From NCBI RefSeq assembly GCF_015207735.1, contig NZ_JADEWG010000002.1:62001-126000 (forward strand): 64,000 nt of DNA. The letters are read 5' to 3'. Shown in pieces: positions 46,096 through 54,815 of this stretch (its first letter is position 1; each line of letters opens with the position of its first letter). A program made the position numbers and the translations under genes. The notes under the pieces are model-generated. The model did not search any database. It was given only the letters and a program-made list of their open reading frames with translations, and was not told the DNA's origin. Origin of the DNA: [Phormidium] sp. LEGE 05292 (GTDB lineage Bacteria > Cyanobacteriota > Cyanobacteriia > Cyanobacteriales > Aerosakkonemataceae).

Positions 46096-46500
46096 TCAGC
46101 CGTGATGGATTGGACAGATGGAGTCGGTGTAGATGTTGTTTACGACTCTGTGGGAGTGGCTACCTTCAATCGCAGTCTGCAAATTCTCAAAAGTCGAGGC
46201 TTATTAGTTGTGTTTGGCCAGTCTAGTGGTGTAGTCCCAGCAGTAGATTTGAACTCTCAATTAGGAAATCGAGATAAGAAGCGTGGCTCTTTTTATATAA
46301 CTCGTCCTGTAATTCGACACTATATTGGTGATGAATTAGCTTTAAAGTCAAGAGCAGACGAATTATTTAAGTATATAATTACAGAAGCTATCAAAGTTCT
46401 GATTGGGTATCAATACGATTTGTCAAGTGCAAAAAAAGCGCATGATGATTTAGAGAAGCGTTTAACTATAGGAAAATCTATTTTGCGAATACCTTTTTAA
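46096..46500 (+). CDS. NADPH:quinone oxidoreductase, exon 2
   Basis: Remaining 134 codons of the interrupted oxidoreductase, beginning SAVMDWTDGVGVDVVYDSVG, which follows QEDFV in intact relatives. It continues through LLVVFGQSSGVVPAVDL to the C-terminus LTIGKSILRIPF. Joining the exons gives 331 residues, the usual family length. An ATG inside the intron tail could start a shorter product, but spliced expression is more plausible. Confidence 0.8.
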   Translation, partial: SAVMDWTDGVGVDVVYDSVGVATFNRSLQILKSRGLLVVFGQSSGVVPAVDLNSQLGNRDKKRGSFYITRPVIRHYIGDELALKSRADELFKYIITEAIKVLIGYQYDLSSAKKAHDDLEKRLTIGKSILRIPF

Positions 46501-47028
46501 GGTAATAGCTGGTAAATAATATAAGCATAATAATTATATGGTTATTATGGTTTACCAATTCCGGCTAACGTTTCTAACGTTGAAACCTCTGCCACCCAAA
46601 CCTTCTTAACGGGGCTTAGACAAATTCTGGGCTTAAAACGGCCTGTATTCCTTTCTGGTCAAGAGTTTTAGATCGAAAGGGATATATAAGCCTAAAACCC
46701 AGTCGTAGCAAGGAAAACTAAAAATTGACCTCAAAATCTCTTGACGACTGGATTTGAGCCTATTTTTAAGCTAAATTCTGTCTAAGTCCATTCAAATAAT
46801 ACGAAATAGCGAAGCTAATATTTCTCAGTATTGGAAGTTTTTTACCTTATTAAAAATTTGATTGTTGGATCGGTTTTAGATCACTTAAAGCTGTCCTTAT
46901 TGATCTTTTTTTGGCTATTGCTAATTTTAAGGCAACTTGAGATTTTGATATTAGAAAAGGTGCTGCTTTATAAATAAGCAAAGCAGAGCCTACCAGTAAA
47001 ACACCTACATAATTAAGACATAAGAAGA
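46501..47028. other. intergenic region with inverted-repeat element
   Basis: No gene seen. It carries a MITE-like inverted-repeat element (listed separately) and AT-rich flanks upstream of the second GRDP-like gene. Confidence 0.5.
46614..46788. mobile_element. MITE-like inverted repeat
   Basis: The left end reads CTTAGACAAATTCTGGGCTT then AAAA. The complement of the right end reads CTTAGACAGAATTTAGCTTA then AAAA. An inner pair CCAGTCGT/ACGACTGG adds a second stem. It has no coding capacity. Target duplications were not resolved. Confidence 0.45.
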
Positions 47029-47739
47029 ATGACACACTCTCTAATAACCCAGCAAGAGGTTAGGTTAAATTGTTCAGTTCAACTGGTCGATCAACAGATT
47101 GAGTCCACCTTCTGTCAGACTAGGAGAATTACTCTCCCTCTTTTGATGGCTATGCAAGAGAAGGAACGACAACTGATCGCAACGAATGATCGCCAGAATA
47201 TCGACGGTATTCTTCGATTCTTACAAAATTTGAAAGTTATTAATCTCGAAGCGTTGGCTTTAAGATTAATGAATCCAAAAACGGGTTTTGGTTGGAGTCA
47301 TCAGCAGACTCTACGGGCGATCGCTCGTTATTTTATGTTCTTGTTTCTGATGTATCTATATCCAAGTGGTGTGATTATCCCGACAAAAGAAATTGACCGC
47401 GTGTGGCATACACACATTATTGACACGCGAAGATATGAAGCCGACTGTTTAATGCTTTTCGGTTACTTTTTGCACCATGATGTTTGTGGTAACGAAACTG
47501 AGGCAGAGGAACAAGCTTTGGATAGTGCTTTTACAGAAACAGTCAAACTGTTTGAAAATCACTTTGGTGCAGAGATTTTAGCAGACGCAGACAATGAAGA
47601 CTGGCAAATAGTTGCTAAGAAATCTCCACAACGAGGGGCTTGCCTGCGACCAAGGCCAAAAGAGCGCAGAAATGAAATAGCTAAGCTAATACCAGTGGCG
47701 TGCGACATGAAGCCATCTACTAAGCACAATAATGCTTGA
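47029..47739 (+). CDS. GRDP-like protein, longer paralogue
   Basis: 236-aa paralogue of the protein at 14.6-15.1 kb. The same order of motifs occurs: LALRLMNPKTGFGWSHQQTL, RYFMFLFLMYLYP, then IDRVWHTHIIDTRRYEADC and FGYFLHHD. The conserved Trp-His-x-His and Cys suggest a common binding site. A basic, polar tail of about 40 residues is unique to this copy. A hairpin terminator follows. Function is unknown; the family resembles the N-terminal domain of plant glycine-rich domain proteins. Confidence 0.7.
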   Translation: MTHSLITQQEVRLNCSVQLVDQQIESTFCQTRRITLPLLMAMQEKERQLIATNDRQNIDGILRFLQNLKVINLEALALRLMNPKTGFGWSHQQTLRAIARYFMFLFLMYLYPSGVIIPTKEIDRVWHTHIIDTRRYEADCLMLFGYFLHHDVCGNETEAEEQALDSAFTETVKLFENHFGAEILADADNEDWQIVAKKSPQRGACLRPRPKERRNEIAKLIPVACDMKPSTKHNNA

Positions 47740-47752
47740 TGATTGAGAGGCT

Positions 47753-47781
47753 GCCCTCTCCAGAGAATCCTTCTGGAGGGG
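47753..47781 (+). terminator. hairpin after the second GRDP-like gene
   Basis: CTCCAGA and TCTGGAG form a stem extended by GGG/CCC with one bulge. No long U-tract follows, so termination strength is uncertain. Confidence 0.4.
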
Positions 47782-47823
47782 TGCATCCGTCTTTGTAACT
47801 AGCAAAATAACCCACATAATGCC

Positions 47824-48003
47824 TCAAAACATCGCCCGTGGCTTACAGCTGACGGCGGTATTCGTAACCAATCCACGATTAGCAACCGTAGGTAAAGCTA
47901 CAGTCTGACGTTGCTTTTCTACCAATTCGCTCAAAAAATCAGTTGGCATTTCTACCAGTAATGCTTCTTTGACTTGCTTTTGTTGTGCTGCTGTGACGCC
48001 TAA
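47824..48003 (-). pseudogene. C-terminal gene remnant
   Basis: On the minus strand an uninterrupted frame without a start reads VKEALLVEMPTDFLSELVEK, then QRQTVALPTVANRGLVTNTA, and ends at a TGA. A TAA lies just before it. It looks like the tail of a decayed gene; the family is not recognised. It occupies part of the 330-base gap before the PRTRC genes, and nothing else is seen there. Confidence 0.35.
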
Positions 48004-48067
48004 TTATTACTATAAAAAATGGCTAGCGCCATTGGAAAAGATGATTTTGATTGTTAAATAAACTTTG

Positions 48068-48460
48068 ATGAACAACAAAGAAGAAAACCTTTTAGAAAAT
48101 GTTGAGCAAATAGAAAATCAAAATCCCAACATTAGCTTTGAAAAGGCTGCCCTGATTATAGGAGTACAAATCCTGCCCCAATTTGAAAGTTCTTTAACCC
48201 GTTGTGTCATCCTGAGTGCGGGTATCAAAGGAGAACCACCTCTTCTATCTAGTTGTACGCTGACTGAACTGCTAACTGGTATTCCCATTCAAGAAACTTT
48301 ACAGAAGTTAGAAGAAACATTACCCGAAATCATTGAGACATCTAGAAATAGAAAAAAGGCCAAGCAACAGGAAGTCCAAAATATTTCAAGACGCATCCAT
48401 ACTCCACAATCATTGCCGGAAAATCATGACAACAAAAGCACTCAACTTACTCTATTTTAG
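48068..48460 (+). CDS. PRTRC-associated protein, possibly protein E-like
   Basis: 130-aa protein at the head of the PRTRC gene run. The order of a central beta region (TRCVILSAGIKGEPPLL) and a long charged helix (LEETLPEIIETSRNRKKAKQ) resembles PRTRC protein E, but similarity is weak. The C-terminus ends in QLTLF, which looks like a beta-clamp-binding peptide (QLxLF); a clamp gene lies at 57.7 kb. An ATG three bases after the frame's first TTG is used. The next gene begins three bases after its stop. Confidence 0.55.
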   Translation: MNNKEENLLENVEQIENQNPNISFEKAALIIGVQILPQFESSLTRCVILSAGIKGEPPLLSSCTLTELLTGIPIQETLQKLEETLPEIIETSRNRKKAKQQEVQNISRRIHTPQSLPENHDNKSTQLTLF

Positions 48461-48463
48461 AAT

Positions 48464-48892
48464 ATGCAGTACATCTTGAAACTAGAAGGCCAAGATATTC
48501 CTCTGACTCCCGAAGTCGCTGCTAGTGACCAAACAATTCGGGATGCGATCGCTCCCTTTTTCCCCGACGCTACCACTGCCGAAATCAAGCGAGAAGAAGC
48601 GGATGGAATTACTGTCATTCGCTTAGTCAAGAAAGCAGGTACTAAGGGAAATGTAATGCAAAAGCTGGCGACTGCTGAAAATCAACTCAATCCAGCGATC
48701 GTACTATCATGGCAACTAAAAATGGCTGAAATTAAAGGTGAACTAACATTAGAAACTTTGTTAGGAATTCAGCCTTTGATTCAAACAGCTATTCAAGAGA
48801 GCGAACAATGGCAAACTGATATAAGCAGAGCAATCTGTCACCTCAAAAATTGCCAATCTATGCCCTCGATTAAACCCATTATTGGCATCTAA
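48464..48892 (+). CDS. PRTRC system protein C, extended
   Basis: 142-aa protein. The first 65 residues match the compact PRTRC protein C pattern: LPLTPEVAA-like start, IRDAIAPFFPDATTAEI, and the closing VIRLVKKAGTKG. Typical members are about 70 aa, so the 75-residue helical C-terminal extension is unusual. Protein C is beta-rich and has been discussed as a possible ubiquitin-like module, given the E1-like and JAB partners; I cannot confirm that here. It abuts the next gene directly. Confidence 0.7.
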   Translation: MQYILKLEGQDIPLTPEVAASDQTIRDAIAPFFPDATTAEIKREEADGITVIRLVKKAGTKGNVMQKLATAENQLNPAIVLSWQLKMAEIKGELTLETLLGIQPLIQTAIQESEQWQTDISRAICHLKNCQSMPSIKPIIGI

Positions 48893-49633
48893 ATGATGGA
48901 ACTCAGGAAATATCAAATTCCTCTTTCTGGAGGAGACTGCTTTGAATACCTGCAATTCCTTCAGTTACAAGCAACCCTGCTCCATCTTTATCAAGAACTT
49001 TTTCCCACTCAATGGAACAATTCTACCACTGGGCTGTTTCAAAAATCTTGTTCTGTAGTCTATACAGACCGAGAACTTGAATTTTTGAAACTGCTCAATT
49101 CATGGTTTCCCATTGAATATTATGATGACCTGGAGGCGATTGAAGAACGATACGAAGAAATTCCCATCTATCCCCAAAATTTTAGCTGGTGGAATGAAGA
49201 CTTCGAGCAACTCAATCCGGTCGAACAATTCATCATCAGTTTACTAGGCTGGGGATATGACCTAGAAGAATGGGAATCCGTCTTTGGTTTTACCCCTACC
49301 CACATAACACCACCAGAACAGATTGATTGGGAAAAATTAGAACAGCTATCTCTTGCTAACGAAGCGCCTCTGCAATACTTGTACAATGTCGTTAGCATTA
49401 TCGATCGCAGTTCAGATTGCATTTGGATTGATATTACCGACGAATGCTGGGAATCTTTACCTTGGACGAAAGAGAATATTCTGTACTTGAAAAACCAGTG
49501 GGAATTGGCTGTGGAATTATCGCAGCAGATGGCAGCATTTTCTGAATGGTTGACTGTCAACGTCGAACACAGGTATAAAGCTTTTAATTTATGGAACCAA
49601 GCCCAGAAAAGCAGTTCGCATTGCCCCCATTAG
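48893..49633 (+). CDS. unknown member of the PRTRC run, 246 aa
   Basis: Acidic, Trp/Glu-rich soluble protein (LEFLKLLNSWFPIEYYDDLE, SLLGWGYDLEEWESVFGF). No family recognised. It starts immediately after the stop of protein C and overlaps the start of protein B by 43 bases, so it is embedded in the cassette. It may be a lineage-specific PRTRC component. Confidence 0.65.
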   Translation: MMELRKYQIPLSGGDCFEYLQFLQLQATLLHLYQELFPTQWNNSTTGLFQKSCSVVYTDRELEFLKLLNSWFPIEYYDDLEAIEERYEEIPIYPQNFSWWNEDFEQLNPVEQFIISLLGWGYDLEEWESVFGFTPTHITPPEQIDWEKLEQLSLANEAPLQYLYNVVSIIDRSSDCIWIDITDECWESLPWTKENILYLKNQWELAVELSQQMAAFSEWLTVNVEHRYKAFNLWNQAQKSSSHCPH

Positions 49634-50295
49634 ACATAGGAAGCATTGCCAGAGCTATCATTTCTAAAACCGAGCTAGGCCAAGTACAAGCCCAGCTTTT
49701 ATTCTTAGAAGGACAGTACGTTTTTATCTACCAGGAACAAGAAAAAACACACTGTAAATTTCTGTCACCCACTGCCTTAGCACAAGCCTTTGCCCATACT
49801 GATATTGATTCGGGTTGGCTAAATTCTCATACCGTTCGCTGGGGTCATGGGTTATCCGGGGAATGGGTAGTGCAGTACTATCCACCCCAACAGTATCAAA
49901 TTCAAATCCATAACGAGAAATGGCAAATTCCTCTACCCGCGTTCGTATTTGCAGGGTATCAAACTAGGTACTGGATTTGGGCATCGAAAACCAAACAATT
50001 TGACCCAGATGCCCCTTTGTACGCTGCACCTTTGCCTAATGTTTATGGCGATGGTGCAATTTGCTTTGGCGAACTGCATCCACCTAACTGTTGTGAAAGC
50101 CAGATAAGACGAACTTGGGAATTATTTTGGCAGAGTAATTTCAGCAATCATCTAATTCAAGGAAAATCAAAGCGCTATCCTCAAGACGTGCTTAAGCAAC
50201 TAATGCAGGTTACGAACAAACGAAATTATCCCATCAAAGATCTAGTGCTTATCAATAATTCTCTCAGTGAAATTTTGTCAGCAATTACGAGATGA
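49591..50295 (+). CDS. PRTRC system protein B
   Basis: 234-aa protein. The diagnostic C-terminal half is present: PLPAFVFAGYQTRYWIWA, then DAPLYAAPLPNVYGDGAICF and the ELHPPN stretch, as in PRTRC protein B. Biochemical function of protein B is not established. It overlaps protein A by four bases (ATGA). Confidence 0.8.
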   Translation: MEPSPEKQFALPPLDIGSIARAIISKTELGQVQAQLLFLEGQYVFIYQEQEKTHCKFLSPTALAQAFAHTDIDSGWLNSHTVRWGHGLSGEWVVQYYPPQQYQIQIHNEKWQIPLPAFVFAGYQTRYWIWASKTKQFDPDAPLYAAPLPNVYGDGAICFGELHPPNCCESQIRRTWELFWQSNFSNHLIQGKSKRYPQDVLKQLMQVTNKRNYPIKDLVLINNSLSEILSAITR

Positions 50296-50891
50296 ATATG
50301 ACTCAATTTGTAGAGTATAAAACGGCTCTACATTCAAGTTTACCTCCGATGAGTGCTAGCGCACTCGAATATTGGTTATCTAGAAATGGCGTATTTGTTA
50401 GAGCGCAGCGACAAGGAATTAAAGCTTGTTTTCCAATCGCCAATTGTCGAATTGCTGGATTGGCAACAATAGAACCTTATTTCCAAATGGAATACCCTCG
50501 TGTACCGATGGAAATAACCAAATTGATGTTATTACTTAGTGAAGACGCGGGTGAGAATGAAATACTTTTTCACCTATCCTTTAGAACTGGAAATTGGCAT
50601 TTAGAAGTACCAGCCCAAATTGCTACGCCAATTAGCGTTACGCCGTTAATAAATTCGCTCGATTCATCTTATGAAAGAGCTTTGATTGAAGTGCATTCTC
50701 ATGCCAATATGAGTAGCGAGTTTTCGGAAACAGACAATCGTGAAGAAACTGGATTTAGAATATTTGCAGTTTTAGGTAAGCTGAAAAGCCAACCGGAAAT
50801 TAATGCTCGAATTGGCATTTATTCCCACTTTTACTCGCTTCTTGCATCTTGGGTATTTGAGCTACCACCGACGCTGGTTGAGAAAGCGTGA
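50292..50891 (+). CDS. PRTRC system protein A, JAB/JAMM isopeptidase-like
   Basis: 199-aa protein with a full JAMM metal site: HSH at 135-137 and SETD at 145-148, matching HxHx7SxxD. JAB domains cleave isopeptide or peptide bonds after ubiquitin-like modifiers. In the PRTRC cassette it partners with a ThiF/E1-like enzyme. Start codon overlaps the protein B stop. A strong terminator follows, splitting the cassette into two transcripts or attenuating the second. Confidence 0.85.
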   Translation: MNMTQFVEYKTALHSSLPPMSASALEYWLSRNGVFVRAQRQGIKACFPIANCRIAGLATIEPYFQMEYPRVPMEITKLMLLLSEDAGENEILFHLSFRTGNWHLEVPAQIATPISVTPLINSLDSSYERALIEVHSHANMSSEFSETDNREETGFRIFAVLGKLKSQPEINARIGIYSHFYSLLASWVFELPPTLVEKA

Positions 50892-50946
50892 ATTTAGGGT
50901 ACTTGTCGCACCTATTTTCTGCGATAATGGGCTTTCCTTACACACG

Positions 50947-50979
50947 AGAATCAGTATGGTTGATTAACCTACTGATTCT
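50947..50979 (+). terminator. rho-independent terminator inside the PRTRC cassette
   Basis: AGAATCAGTA pairs perfectly with TACTGATTCT. Inside lies GGTT/AACC around GATT, and TTTATT follows. This is the best terminator in the window, placed between protein A and the ThiF gene. Confidence 0.8.
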
Positions 50980-51047
50980 TTTATTAGAAATGAAAACTAT
51001 TTTTAAATAACTCACAAAATTTACCGTATTTTCGCGATCGAAAATAT

Positions 51048-51884
51048 ATGCTAAACCTAACTTACAGCAAATCTGTACCAATTTTAACTCGCAACAGCCA
51101 ACAAATCAACATCTGGATTATTGGAACTGGGGGAACAGGAGGATGGCTTGTACCTAATATAGCTAGGCTACTCAAAGTCTTAGAAACAAGTACCAACAAA
51201 AAGGTTAGTTGCACTTTGGTAGACCCCGATGTTATTGAAGCTAAGAACATTGCCAGACAGAACTTTATTCAGAGTGAAATAGGCTGCAATAAAGCTCTAG
51301 TTTTAGCAACTAGATACAACCTGGCATTGGGATGCAACCTAACTGCGATCGACAAATCTTTTCAGCGAGATTTATTAGATAATTATTGGAGAGGTTTAAC
51401 AGTAATTATCGGCTGTGTAGATAATGCAGCAGCCCGTTATCAAATCAGCCAATGTTTGGAATTCAATCAAAATAAAGAACCGAATATTTGGTATTTGGAT
51501 TGCGGCAATCACGCCCATTCAAATTCTGGACAAGTATTATTAGGTTCAACCAATCAATTTGAACTTAAAAACGCTTTCGACAACCCAGAAAGTCCTAGCT
51601 TTTGTATCAACCTGCCTTCACCTAGTTTGCAGCATCCTGAATTGTTAGAATCTCAACCTGAAGAATTAAGCGATACTACACTTTCTTGTGCGGAAATCGC
51701 ATTACGCAATCGGCAAGGATTATTTGTTAATCAACAAGTAGCTACGATTGCTACAGAGTATGTCAAAGCGCTGCTATTAACAGGAGGATTGAGACGATTT
51801 AGTACCTACTTTAATGGTGATATTGGCTCGATGCGATCGCACTACATTTGGACTAGCAATCTAGCTCAATATAACTCAAAATGA
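51048..51884 (+). CDS. PRTRC ThiF-family E1-like adenylyltransferase
   Basis: 278-aa ThiF/MoeB/E1-like enzyme. The nucleotide loop WIIGTGGTGG lies at 23-32 and the conserved DPDVIEAKNIARQNF at 59-73, with Arg70 and Asn72 as expected for ATP/adenylate binding. A later CVDNAAARY matches the family. These enzymes activate a C-terminal Gly of a small protein as an adenylate. The overlapping ATGA with the next gene implies coupling. Confidence 0.88.
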   Translation: MLNLTYSKSVPILTRNSQQINIWIIGTGGTGGWLVPNIARLLKVLETSTNKKVSCTLVDPDVIEAKNIARQNFIQSEIGCNKALVLATRYNLALGCNLTAIDKSFQRDLLDNYWRGLTVIIGCVDNAAARYQISQCLEFNQNKEPNIWYLDCGNHAHSNSGQVLLGSTNQFELKNAFDNPESPSFCINLPSPSLQHPELLESQPEELSDTTLSCAEIALRNRQGLFVNQQVATIATEYVKALLLTGGLRRFSTYFNGDIGSMRSHYIWTSNLAQYNSK

Positions 51885-53128
51885 ACCAACTTTTCAACCT
51901 CAACACGACAGACCAAAATCCAAACAGTTTGCTCGAAATGACTGATGAGGAAATCCAAAGCTTAGAAGTTCTAGACGTAGTAGCAGTTTTTGGAGCATCC
52001 CTTCCTCAACCAGAGTTAGTAAAACCGCACCTGTTTAATTTAGGCGATATTGTAACTCAAGGTCAGCATTATGGAGTGGTAACTTCATTAACTGAAACAG
52101 ACCGACCTATAACTATTACCTGGGATGGAAGGAGTGATTCTGAAGCCGATGCTTTTGCTTATACACTCGACGAAATTCGATTTTTTCAAATTTCGATCGT
52201 TTCACAATTTGTACCGCTCAAAACTCTTCTAGAGCTACCAGCGAACACGACTATGCAGTTTGGCAATGCTAAATTGGTGAAGTTGAATCAGACGAGAGTT
52301 TTTTTACTTGAAGAAGTTACCGAGCATCATCTAATTATTCGCTCTCTTGACGAGCGATTTCGCTTTACTAGACAACTGTTTCCCGGACGTTTATTTGCTT
52401 GTGCTGTAGACATTCCAATTCTCGATCGGCCCGAAACAGCTAGCCCTTTGACTCTTTTAGAACTAAAAACGAGATTAAGGGTACATCTAGCCTTGGCTAT
52501 GCCTAATAATTTGGAACTTATCACTACTGCGAAAAAGCAGCAAATCTTTCAGGAGTTGAGATGTTTACTAGCAGAAGAAAGGTATGATGATTTTCACCTT
52601 AATGCTGCTTGGGAAGAACTTTGGCAGCAACAACTAAAAAGTTTAGTTCAAGACCGAGATTTTCACGGGATTTATCTTGGTTCGCGTATCCTGAGACAGC
52701 GAAGTGGAATAAAAATATTCGGAACAATTGTCGAATTAAATATTGAACTTCTGCGACCTTTTCAAATTCAATGGGATAGTGGAGAAGTTCAAATTTACAG
52801 TTTAACTGAATTGAGATGCTTGGGCATTACTCAAATCGAGCCAATCGCTAAATTATCGCCGAATGTTGCTTACCAAGTTAGTGGGGATGGTTCGTATTTT
52901 AAAGCTTGGATTGGCTTTCGTACCAAAGCGCTAGCTAAAGCTTGGTGGCGTTTTATTAAAAAGCAAGTCGGCTACCTCAGCCACTTGCAAGACTGCTATA
53001 CTCCAGAACTTCGCCATACTGATAAACGGTACGAATATGGAGTAGAGAAGTATCGACAAAAAACTCTAGCCAAACGCATAGAGGCTCTCCAAAAAGTAGC
53101 AGAACTCAATTTAGAGCAAATACCCTGA
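51881..53128 (+). CDS. unknown protein following PRTRC ThiF, 415 aa
   Basis: Soluble protein with two SH3-like beta segments that share the pattern of a plasmid chromatin-like domain: FNLGDIVTQGQHYGVVTSLT with ITWDGRSDSEADAF, and later GTIVELNIELLRPFQIQWDS. The C-terminal 100 residues are basic and helical (AWWRFIKKQVGYLSHLQDCY). Family unknown; nucleic-acid binding is possible. Its start overlaps the ThiF stop by four bases, so the pair is probably functional. Confidence 0.65.
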   Translation: MNQLFNLNTTDQNPNSLLEMTDEEIQSLEVLDVVAVFGASLPQPELVKPHLFNLGDIVTQGQHYGVVTSLTETDRPITITWDGRSDSEADAFAYTLDEIRFFQISIVSQFVPLKTLLELPANTTMQFGNAKLVKLNQTRVFLLEEVTEHHLIIRSLDERFRFTRQLFPGRLFACAVDIPILDRPETASPLTLLELKTRLRVHLALAMPNNLELITTAKKQQIFQELRCLLAEERYDDFHLNAAWEELWQQQLKSLVQDRDFHGIYLGSRILRQRSGIKIFGTIVELNIELLRPFQIQWDSGEVQIYSLTELRCLGITQIEPIAKLSPNVAYQVSGDGSYFKAWIGFRTKALAKAWWRFIKKQVGYLSHLQDCYTPELRHTDKRYEYGVEKYRQKTLAKRIEALQKVAELNLEQIP

Positions 53129-53232
53129 AATGAAGGAGTAGACAATAATAAAAATTATGACTACTCCGCAATTACTTTAATAAGCTAACGCTTAGATTGT
53201 TGGTTGATGAAATTATCAATTGGAGCGAATAG

Positions 53233-54642
53233 ATGATGCAAAGTTTACTAACACATCCTCAAATAATCAATCCGCCGTATCCGTTTAAGCTGAAACCACA
53301 ACAGCAACAAGCTCTCTCAAAATTAAGAGAATTCTTGTCAAGCACAGAGTCCTTTTTTCTATTATGTGGCTATGCTGGTACGGGAAAATCTACAATCATC
53401 GTTCAGTTCATCAAAGAACTACTAAAACAAGGCAAACGAATTGCACTGACTGCTCCCACTAATAAGGCTGTTAATATTCTCAAAAAGATGGCAACCAAGC
53501 ACGGTATTTTAGGAGTTGATTTTCTGACGATACACCAACTTTTAGGGTTAAGTATGGTCAGCAAAGAACAAGATAAAGTCTTAGAACAGACTACTTCTAG
53601 CAGTCTCCATTTGTATGACATCATCTTTCTCGATGAATGTTCGATGGTGGGAAAACAATTGTGGAATTGGATAGAACGCAGTTTTGAAAGGACGTTGTTT
53701 AACCACCGCAAGTTAATTTTGATGGGAGATTCTGCTCAACTTAATCCAGTCGGAGAAAAGCGAAGCCCTAGCTTTAGCGTTACCGCTCGAACGTTTCTGA
53801 CTGAAGTAGTCAGACAAGCTGGAGAAAGCCCAGTACTTGATTTTATCACTGATTGCCGTCAAGCAGTTAAAAGTAAAAGTTCTAATTCGTTTTTTCTCCC
53901 CCATTCTCAATATAAAAAGGGGGATAAATCGAATGGAGCTTTTAAAGTTAAGACAGAAACATTGCTGCAATATGCAATTAAAGTCATTCACTGTAAATTT
54001 GCCGACAACCCAGATTGTTTTAGAATTCTCTGCTGGACTAACAAACGAGTAGACTATTACAACCAGATAATTCGAGAACAAATATACGGGATAACTGCAC
54101 CCCGATTTGTTCCAGGCGAAAGGTTAATTACCAAAAAGCCAATTATGGCTCCCGATGGCAAGACGGTAATTTTATCAACTTCAACAGAATTTACAGTGAA
54201 AGAAGTGGAAACGAATCAGCACTATGGTTATCGAGTCTGGCTGCTCAAGATTGTCACCGATGATGGAATGGTGCGGCAAATTTTTGTGCTGCATGAATCG
54301 GAGAAAAAGCGCTATGAAGTTGAATTGGAACAGAAGCTTAAAAGTGCCAAGCGTAATGGATTTTTGTGGCGCAAATATTATTGGTTCAGAGATGATTTAT
54401 TTGCTGATGTTAATAATTGTTTTGCACTGACAATTCATAATTCGCAGGGTAGCACTTTTGATGGGGTAGGGATTGATGGAGATGATCTGGTGACTCGATT
54501 ATTGATAGGAGATGATATGAGTGTAAAGCAAAAAATCAAAGAGTACCACCGCTTGTGGTATGTAGGAGCATCGAGATGTAGGGAACGGCTATTATTTATA
54601 GCTCCTAAAGAACACCGAATTGCGCGATTGCATTGTAGGTAG
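53233..54642 (+). CDS. RecD/Dda-like SF1B DNA helicase
   Basis: 469-aa helicase. Walker A GYAGTGKS is at 46-53, motif Ia TAPTNKAV follows, Walker B is FLDECSM, and motif III is MGDSAQLNPVGE. The C-terminal motifs LTIHNSQGSTFD and YVGASRCRERLLF complete the SF1B set. It is short, without a RecD N-terminal domain, like T4 Dda. It likely unwinds DNA during plasmid replication or repair. It follows the PRTRC genes in the same direction. A hairpin terminator lies about 140 bases after its stop. Confidence 0.88.
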   Translation: MMQSLLTHPQIINPPYPFKLKPQQQQALSKLREFLSSTESFFLLCGYAGTGKSTIIVQFIKELLKQGKRIALTAPTNKAVNILKKMATKHGILGVDFLTIHQLLGLSMVSKEQDKVLEQTTSSSLHLYDIIFLDECSMVGKQLWNWIERSFERTLFNHRKLILMGDSAQLNPVGEKRSPSFSVTARTFLTEVVRQAGESPVLDFITDCRQAVKSKSSNSFFLPHSQYKKGDKSNGAFKVKTETLLQYAIKVIHCKFADNPDCFRILCWTNKRVDYYNQIIREQIYGITAPRFVPGERLITKKPIMAPDGKTVILSTSTEFTVKEVETNQHYGYRVWLLKIVTDDGMVRQIFVLHESEKKRYEVELEQKLKSAKRNGFLWRKYYWFRDDLFADVNNCFALTIHNSQGSTFDGVGIDGDDLVTRLLIGDDMSVKQKIKEYHRLWYVGASRCRERLLFIAPKEHRIARLHCR

Positions 54643-54782
54643 AATTTTTTTGATTAGCTTCTCAAAAGTTTTGAGTAAAGTCTCGATCGCTTGTTGAGGT
54701 TTGTGTACGGTACAGAAATGCGGCTGGGTTTTAAGAAGTAATTTAGAGAAGCTAGACAGGTAGAAAATTCAAACAACTTAGG

Positions 54783-54815
54783 CAGGACTTTACAATTTGT
54801 GAAGTCCTGTTGTTT
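54783..54815 (+). terminator. hairpin terminator after the helicase gene
   Basis: CAGGACTT and AAGTCCTG pair with an 11-base loop and are followed by TTGTTT. Confidence 0.6.

Noticed and set aside
49168-49560. 130-codon antisense frame
   Set aside because: Shadow of the 246-aa PRTRC-run gene, which is tightly coupled to its neighbours.
53713-54081. 122-codon antisense frame
   Set aside because: Inside the helicase gene, which has complete motifs.
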